Assembly (NCBI GenBank): GCA_034437695.1
Contig: DAOTTJ010000219.1
Coordinates: 1 to 64,000 of the forward strand
Origin: Paraktedonobacter sp034437695
GTDB lineage: Bacteria; Chloroflexota; Ktedonobacteria; Ktedonobacterales; Ktedonobacteraceae
Length of the DNA: 64,000 nucleotides
Direction of reading: 5' to 3'
Notes under the pieces: model-generated
Seen by the model: the letters and a program-made list of their open reading frames with translations, nothing else
What the model was told of the DNA's origin: nothing
Databases searched by the model: none
Part shown: positions 60,110 to 64,000 of the stretch, in pieces
How positions within the stretch are numbered: the stretch's first letter is position 1
Layout: every line of letters starts with the position of its first letter
Position numbers and translations under genes: made by a program

Positions 60110-60358
60110 TTAAAACCTCTGGTCTTCTACGCCTGCGGGCAGGTGTTGAGCGATCGCGTAGCTATAGCCTCGCGCTGACGCATGTGCGACTTTAGGCAAG
60201 CTCCGCGCCTGGCTATGTCCGCTCGACAGGCGCACACCGCTCGCGCTTGACGACGAACCCGCACTGGCCGGATGTTCACTCTCGTATGCCTGCCAGGTCG
60301 CAATGTTGGCCCGTGGCACCAGAAAATCCAGTCCAAAACCATTATCAAGATTGTTCAT
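60110..60358 (-). CDS. Phage module protein, unknown (82 residues)
   Basis: MNNLDNGFGLDFLVPRANIATW, then Ser/Ala-rich (AGSSSSASGVRLSSGHSQ). Short and low-complexity. The frame is kept in a tight gene string, and GAAAGGAGAG precedes the ATG, which supports it as real. Confidence 0.55.
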   Translation of the reverse strand: MNNLDNGFGLDFLVPRANIATWQAYESEHPASAGSSSSASGVRLSSGHSQARSLPKVAHASARGYSYAIAQHLPAGVEDQRF

Positions 60359-60419
60359 TGACTCACTCTCCTTTCAACTGTAAATTTTCTCACCTACGCT
60401 TAGTAGTCCCTCGTGATTT

Positions 60420-60520
60420 ACTCTGGCCGCCTGCGGCGTCGGAGAAGAGGGAGGCCCCAGACCCCCAGTCAAGGGGTAGCAGTCCCTTGCATCCCCGCTT
60501 TGTAAAGCAAGGGTAACCGT
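60420..60520. repeat. Modular intergenic repeat, copy 7 (short)
   Basis: GGCCGCCTGCGGCGTC, then GGCCCCAGACCCCC and GTCAAGGGGTAGCAGTCCCTTGC, and a CTTTGTAAAGC end. The module order is the same as in copy 2 (CCGCCTGCGGCGGCG ... CCCCA ... AGGGCTACCGCCCT). It lies within the phage module, between the portal gene and its neighbour. Confidence 0.55.
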
Positions 60521-60523
60521 CCA

Positions 60524-62119
60524 CTAAAAACCTCCTGGACCAACGCCGCCAATGCTATTGCCCGCCATCTTGTCCGCCAGTAACGGACTCTCCGCCGCCT
60601 GCTCGGTCTCGTCAGGCTCGCTACCTTGCCCGCTCTCGCCAGATGCGCCGCTCGTTGGAGCGGGCGAGGCGCGAGCCTGCATCTCGGCCCGCACCCGCGC
60701 CTGCTCCTCGTGGATGTCGATCTCGCGTCCACAAAACTGAAAGAGTAGCTGCATGGCCGTCTCATTGCTGATCCAGCCCTGACTATGCGCGGCGGTCAGA
60801 CCCTGCATGAGGTTGCTGATGGCAATCCCCAGCTCCTGATTGTCTTCGTGGTCAAACTCGGGAAAGATGATATCGTACGCCCTGGTGAGATCGAGGTTTT
60901 TGCTCAACCTCCCAATCTGCTGGGCCTCGCGCAAGACGCGATCGAGGATGGTGCGCAGGATATTCTTCAAGACGCGCTGGCGGCGCTGAAATTTCAGAAA
61001 GGTAGGCAGACCCATCTGGGTCGCGGTTGCCCGGTTGTTATTATCTCCGTCCGACAGGTAGTGCAGCGGCAAATTTGCGCCCACGGCGACCATCAATTTT
61101 ATCGCCAGTCCATCCTTCTCGGCCTCCTGTGCATTGATCTCGGGCTTGACCGCGTTCCACTGCTCGGCCTCGTTGTGGATGATCACGCTGCCCGGTTCCG
61201 GGGGATAACTATACTCCATCTTCTTGTTGCTAATCGTCTTCTGGTCAGCCCCCTTCAGGGTCACATCCCAGAGAAACGCACTTTTGTACTTGTTGACCCT
61301 GATCCGATCGGTCAGCCAATCTTTATAGCGCCGCAGCCAGGGCAAGAGGGTGGCGAGGTCGCTCTTGCCACGCTTGGCGTTCGAAACCTTATTGATGGCA
61401 AAGTGGACAACCTCTTCGCCAGCAGTAAACCACTTCCCGACCATCGTCGGATCGCCGGGGTTTTGCCCCTTGAGCACATTCGGATTGATGATATTGATCG
61501 CATCGACATTCTGCGTCGGCGAGGGTCCAATCGGACGCTGGTGGTAGCGCAACTGCGTCTCGATATCGTCGGGATCGGTCTCAACCTGGTCGATGATCGA
61601 AGGATCGATCAACCTGACCTTGACCTTGCCGTCGAAGCGATTGACAAAGAAGCGCACAAAGATCTCGCCATACAACGCCAGCTCGGTGCAGATGTCATAG
61701 ATCCTGCTATCCATCCGATTGTCGGGATCGTGCCAGAAACCATCGAGGACGCGCTGCACTTTAGGGCTACGCGCTGTCACCTTGACGCCCTTGCCGAGGA
61801 CAAAACTTGTGGTAATCTCGATAATCGCAAAAGCCAGTGGATTTGCGTTATACGCCTCATAACACTGGTTATGGATCTCCAGATAGGTACTTGGAATCGT
61901 ATCTTTCTGGTACCAGTTATCACTCAGCCTGCGCCAGAAGTAGTCTTCCTCGCTGCCGGTCGCCATGCGTCCCCAATACCAGTCTTCCTGAGTCGGCGAC
62001 GAGGCAAAGGCCGTGGGATTAATCAGTTCAGTGATCCGCGCCGTCACGCCCGCGATAATCCGCGCTTCCAGTTCATCGGCTGGCGGTCCACCCTTTGTGT
62101 TCTGCTTAGTATCAGTCAT
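60524..62119 (-). CDS. Phage portal protein
   Basis: 531 residues. The portal core is seen: IEITTSFVLGKGVKVTARSP (about 105-125), then LYGEIFVRFFVNRFDGKVKVRLIDPS (about 152-177), AINKVSNAKRGKSDLATLLPWL and KSAFLWDVTLKG. LPLHYLSDGDNNNRATA is a typical segment of the SPP1/Mu-like portal families. The C-terminus is Ser/Gly/Glu-rich. It forms the dodecameric ring at the capsid vertex. ATG at 62119; a TTG at 62125 is possible. Confidence 0.87.
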   Translation of the reverse strand: MTDTKQNTKGGPPADELEARIIAGVTARITELINPTAFASSPTQEDWYWGRMATGSEEDYFWRRLSDNWYQKDTIPSTYLEIHNQCYEAYNANPLAFAIIEITTSFVLGKGVKVTARSPKVQRVLDGFWHDPDNRMDSRIYDICTELALYGEIFVRFFVNRFDGKVKVRLIDPSIIDQVETDPDDIETQLRYHQRPIGPSPTQNVDAINIINPNVLKGQNPGDPTMVGKWFTAGEEVVHFAINKVSNAKRGKSDLATLLPWLRRYKDWLTDRIRVNKYKSAFLWDVTLKGADQKTISNKKMEYSYPPEPGSVIIHNEAEQWNAVKPEINAQEAEKDGLAIKLMVAVGANLPLHYLSDGDNNNRATATQMGLPTFLKFQRRQRVLKNILRTILDRVLREAQQIGRLSKNLDLTRAYDIIFPEFDHEDNQELGIAISNLMQGLTAAHSQGWISNETAMQLLFQFCGREIDIHEEQARVRAEMQARASPAPTSGASGESGQGSEPDETEQAAESPLLADKMAGNSIGGVGPGGF

Positions 62120-62169
62120 AAGCAACCATCGTTTTCTTGTTGAGGAGAAAAGCCTGTGTGGTAATCTAC

Positions 62170-62425
62170 GAGGTTCGATCTGAGGACGACGTGGACAGTT
62201 CCACGTCTGTATTCACTTTACTCCGACCGCCAAATCGTTTGAGGACGATCTGGCTACTTCCCTGTCTCTCTACTCTACTCCGACCGCCAAATCGTTTGGG
62301 AACAACCTGGCTACTTCCCTGTCTCTCTCTACTCTACTCCGACCGCCAAATCGTCGGTGAACAACCTGGCTACTTCCCTGTCTCTCTCTACTCTACTCCG
62401 ACCTCCAAATCGTTTGTGAACAATT
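62170..62425. repeat. 57-59 bp tandem repeat array, about 4.5 units
   Basis: Units begin CTCCGACCGCCAAATCGTTT at 62221, 62278, 62337 and (one mismatch) 62396; a diverged half unit precedes from about 62170. Each holds CTACTTCCCTGTCTCTC. The array lies upstream of the portal gene start (50 bases away), so it could be a promoter/operator array of the phage module or a packaging or origin site. It overlaps no supported gene. The rest, 62426-62766, shows nothing clear. Confidence 0.8.
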
Positions 62426-62766
62426 GTGATTTGAGCTATGTTATGCAACGATTATTACTCATAGTGTGCAGTGCCTTGACGCCAGAAGCGGTGTTACACC
62501 GACGAGCTAATAGGCTTTCTGTAGCATCTTTTGGCTCTTCCGCAACACTGATAAGAAAGAGGCGTTGATCTCCCAGCTTCTTGCCGTTTCCAGTCTATCT
62601 AATCATCCGTAGTGGCATTGACCTGGAAATTCATATGCGGCGTGGTTTTGCTCGTGACTGTGTACGTTCCATTCTAACCCCTTCGTTTTTGCTATGAGTG
62701 CGCGAGCTTTTTCACTGCTCTCTTAATTGAGGGTGGGGTCGACGCGGCAGGGCCAGGCAAGCGTTA

Positions 62767-63039
62767 TCAGCCGCGATTGCCCCACATGCCTTCGAGGGCA
62801 GATTTGGCCTCCCTCAAATCGACCCCATAGAGATGGCGGTAGAGTTTAATGGCCTGGATTTTATCGCCGGCCAGCCACGCATTGCGGATAGCTACCATTT
62901 CCGGGCGCTCCTGTTGCGGATTGCCACCGACCATATTTGCGGCAGAGATGCCCAGTCGAGCGAGCATCAATGCCTCCATCTGCTCCATTCTGTCTTCCAG
63001 CGCCGCGATACGCGCTGCATAGTCCTGGTCTTGCTCCAT
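62767..63039 (-). CDS. Small protein with a ribosomal L7/L12-like C-terminal motif
   Basis: 90 residues. Residues 5-32 are a coiled coil (ARIAALEDRMEQMEALMLA). The C-terminus KIQAIKLYRHLYGVDLREAKSALE has the helix-turn-helix pattern of the L7/L12 C-terminal domain, a protein-binding fold. Short proteins of this kind occur in many bacteria with no known role. AAAGGA is 11 bases before the ATG. Not part of the phage module as far as can be seen. Confidence 0.7.
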   Translation of the reverse strand: MEQDQDYAARIAALEDRMEQMEALMLARLGISAANMVGGNPQQERPEMVAIRNAWLAGDKIQAIKLYRHLYGVDLREAKSALEGMWGNRG

Positions 63040-63337
63040 GTGAAAGTCTATCCTTTGCTATTTGTCGATGTATGCTCTCGATTGGTATCGGTCGCACATA
63101 CATTTTTTCTTTAACTAAGCATAGCAGAAAACGGGTGAAACAGGCTGTGAGCCAGCTCTCTTTTGCATAGTGAGGAATAAGACGCCGCACCTTGCTGTTT
63201 TTATTTGTAAGTGATGAGTTTCTCTCGAATACCTGTGTTTGCCGGATATAATTAGACTATAAGAAGGATACAACAAGGCGAGAGAGAGCGGACACCTCAT
63301 ACTTTCTATGTAGACTACTTTGAAGGAGATTACAAAC

Positions 63338-63754
63338 ATGAATAATCGCGAGCTAATCGAACGAAATGCAAAGGTTATTGAGGATTTTCGGGCCAATAGA
63401 GGTGATGTGCAGAACTGGAGTTCGCTCATTCTGCTGACGACAAAAGGGGCAAAATCGGGTCAGGAGCGGATCTATCCCCTGATGTCGGTGCCATACGGCG
63501 ATAACTATCTGGCGATCGCATCCAAAGGTGGCGCACCAGAAAATCCACTCTGGTACTACAACCTCCTGGCCCACCCCGAGGTCACGGTCGAGGTCGGCAA
63601 CGAGACGTTCGCCGCCACAGCACGCCTGCTGACCGGCGAGGAGCGCACGCCTGCCTTTAAGGCGGCGATTGCTGTCTTTCCTCCCTATGGCGACTATGAG
63701 AAAAAGACGGTGCGTGAGATTCCGGTTTTTCTGCTTGAAAGACAGAAAGCCTGA
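63338..63754 (+). CDS. Deazaflavin (F420)-dependent nitroreductase-family protein
   Basis: 138 residues. LILLTTKGAKSGQERIYPL, YLAIASKGGAPENPLWYYNLLAHPEVTVEV and the closing EIPVFLLER match the Ddn/FDOR split-barrel family, which binds F420 or another flavin. The natural substrates of most members are unknown; quinone reduction is one. The ATG at 63338 is fixed by GAAGGAG nine bases upstream. Confidence 0.88.
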   Translation: MNNRELIERNAKVIEDFRANRGDVQNWSSLILLTTKGAKSGQERIYPLMSVPYGDNYLAIASKGGAPENPLWYYNLLAHPEVTVEVGNETFAATARLLTGEERTPAFKAAIAVFPPYGDYEKKTVREIPVFLLERQKA

Positions 63755-63857
63755 ACAGGTGGCATTGCTGACGCTACTTAGTGGTCCTCATCTCAAACAG
63801 CCTGACCTGCCAGTTTCACGCAAGCCGCTAGCTTGCGCCCCTCCCCAGGTTTTTGGG

Positions 63858-63912
63858 ATGCGAGCGGCGAGTATGGGACCGTGCGGTCCCATACTCGCCG
63901 CTCGCATTTTTT
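63858..63912 (+). terminator. 24-bp perfect stem-loop with T-run after the deazaflavin reductase
   Basis: 63858-63881 pairs perfectly with 63884-63907 across a two-base loop, and T6 ends at 63912. A strong bidirectional-type intrinsic terminator. Confidence 0.8.
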
Positions 63913-63959
63913 ATGGTGAGCGGGATTTGCCTCGCAAAAATTGGCAGGTCTTGCCTGCT

Positions 63960-64000
63960 TTGTGAGAGATCTCACTTTTTTAAGGAAGGATGCCTACATG
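63960..64000 (+). promoter_or_regulatory. TGAGAGATCTCA hairpin with T6, then a ribosome site for a gene cut by the edge
   Basis: A 12-base palindrome with a following T-run lies next to AAGGAAGG at about 63983-63990. The ATG at 63998 is eight bases downstream, so a plus-strand gene probably begins at the window end. Its product cannot be seen. Confidence 0.4.

Larger units (their letters stand above)
47277..62119 (-). mobile_element. Phage-derived head/baseplate gene module (incomplete prophage or domesticated particle)
   Basis: Thirteen minus-strand genes run from portal (62119) to terminase (47277), with many short gaps and overlaps typical of phage. Portal, protease-capsid fusion, beta-propeller/hub protein and terminase are recognised. 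Integrase, repressor, replication, lysis, tape-measure and tail-tube genes are not seen. A plus-strand MFS gene and intergenic repeat copies sit inside. The terminase at the far end is the reverse of the common order. The borders are those of the recognised genes, not attachment sites. Confidence 0.75.

Noticed and set aside
47277..62119. Attachment sites at the ends of the phage module
   Set aside because: I looked for direct repeats or a tRNA gene at both flanks and found none that I could support.
62170..62425. Possible CRISPR array
   Set aside because: Units are contiguous, 57-59 bp, and drift along their whole length; there are no invariant repeats with variable spacers and no cas genes near.
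62137..62568. 143-codon plus-strand frame
   Set aside because: It is the translation of the tandem repeats and has no coding features.

Overview
The window looks like a chromosome segment of a filamentous, spore-forming Chloroflexota bacterium of the Ktedonobacteria type. This is inferred from the mix of genes, not from a marker gene: an actinomycete-like type II polyketide repertoire, a MalT/SARP hybrid regulator, an MshA-like glycosyltransferase, a STAND-caspase protein, a LysW-like carrier and a deazaflavin-type reductase. Base composition is moderately GC-rich. Intergenic spaces carry many perfect hairpins and a recurring modular repeat. No rRNA, tRNA or CRISPR array was seen.

Layout. 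1-9112 holds mostly housekeeping or accessory genes: the start of an alpha-glucan phosphorylase, an SDR epimerase, a GT4 glycosyltransferase, a solitary secretion-type ATPase, a histidine phosphatase, a HicB/DinB-like protein, a tRNA-dihydrouridine synthase, a membrane-anchored hydrolase and a cytidylate-kinase-like protein. 9210-18258 is type II PKS locus A. It has a divergent centre: ACP, aromatase/cyclase fusion, DUF1772 anthrone-oxygenase-like protein and ornithine cyclodeaminase homologue go left; KS-alpha, KS-beta, cupin, ketoreductase, two ABM monooxygenases, P450 and a LysW-like carrier go right and end at a clear terminator. 18562-21292 carries a tyrosine recombinase with an operator-like repeat array, and a multicopper oxidase.

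21318-28722 (minus strand) is the most unusual part. Five tightly packed genes, two junctions of which are ATGA overlaps, encode a Ppx/GppA phosphatase, a duplicated nucleoside-deoxyribosyltransferase-like protein, a 1345-residue HAD/SIR2-like/NB-ARC/TPR/caspase protein, a small helical plus zinc-ribbon protein and a membrane protein. It reads as a candidate nucleotide-sensing conflict or programmed-cell-death system.

29178-31146 holds an NTF2-like protein and a GT2 glycosyltransferase. 31467-41329 is PKS locus B: esterase, ABC exporter, ketoreductase, two near-identical ACPs around a flavin-dependent halogenase-like enzyme, KS, Gln-type chain length factor, FabZ-like dehydratase and thioesterase. 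The KR/DH content suggests a highly reducing (polyene-type) system. An excisionase-like HTH protein and a large SARP-type regulator follow. 46049-46744 is a Tat-exported ferritin-like protein with an apparently permuted helix order.

47277-62119 (minus strand) is a phage-derived head and baseplate module: portal, protease-capsid fusion, adaptor-like proteins, a beta-propeller/hub protein, and the terminase last. No integrase, lysis gene, tape measure or tail tube is recognisable. It has been invaded by an MFS transporter gene and by the host's intergenic repeats, so it looks like a domesticated or decaying element. The right end holds a 57-59 bp tandem repeat array, an L7/L12-like small protein, a deazaflavin-dependent reductase and a strong terminator hairpin.
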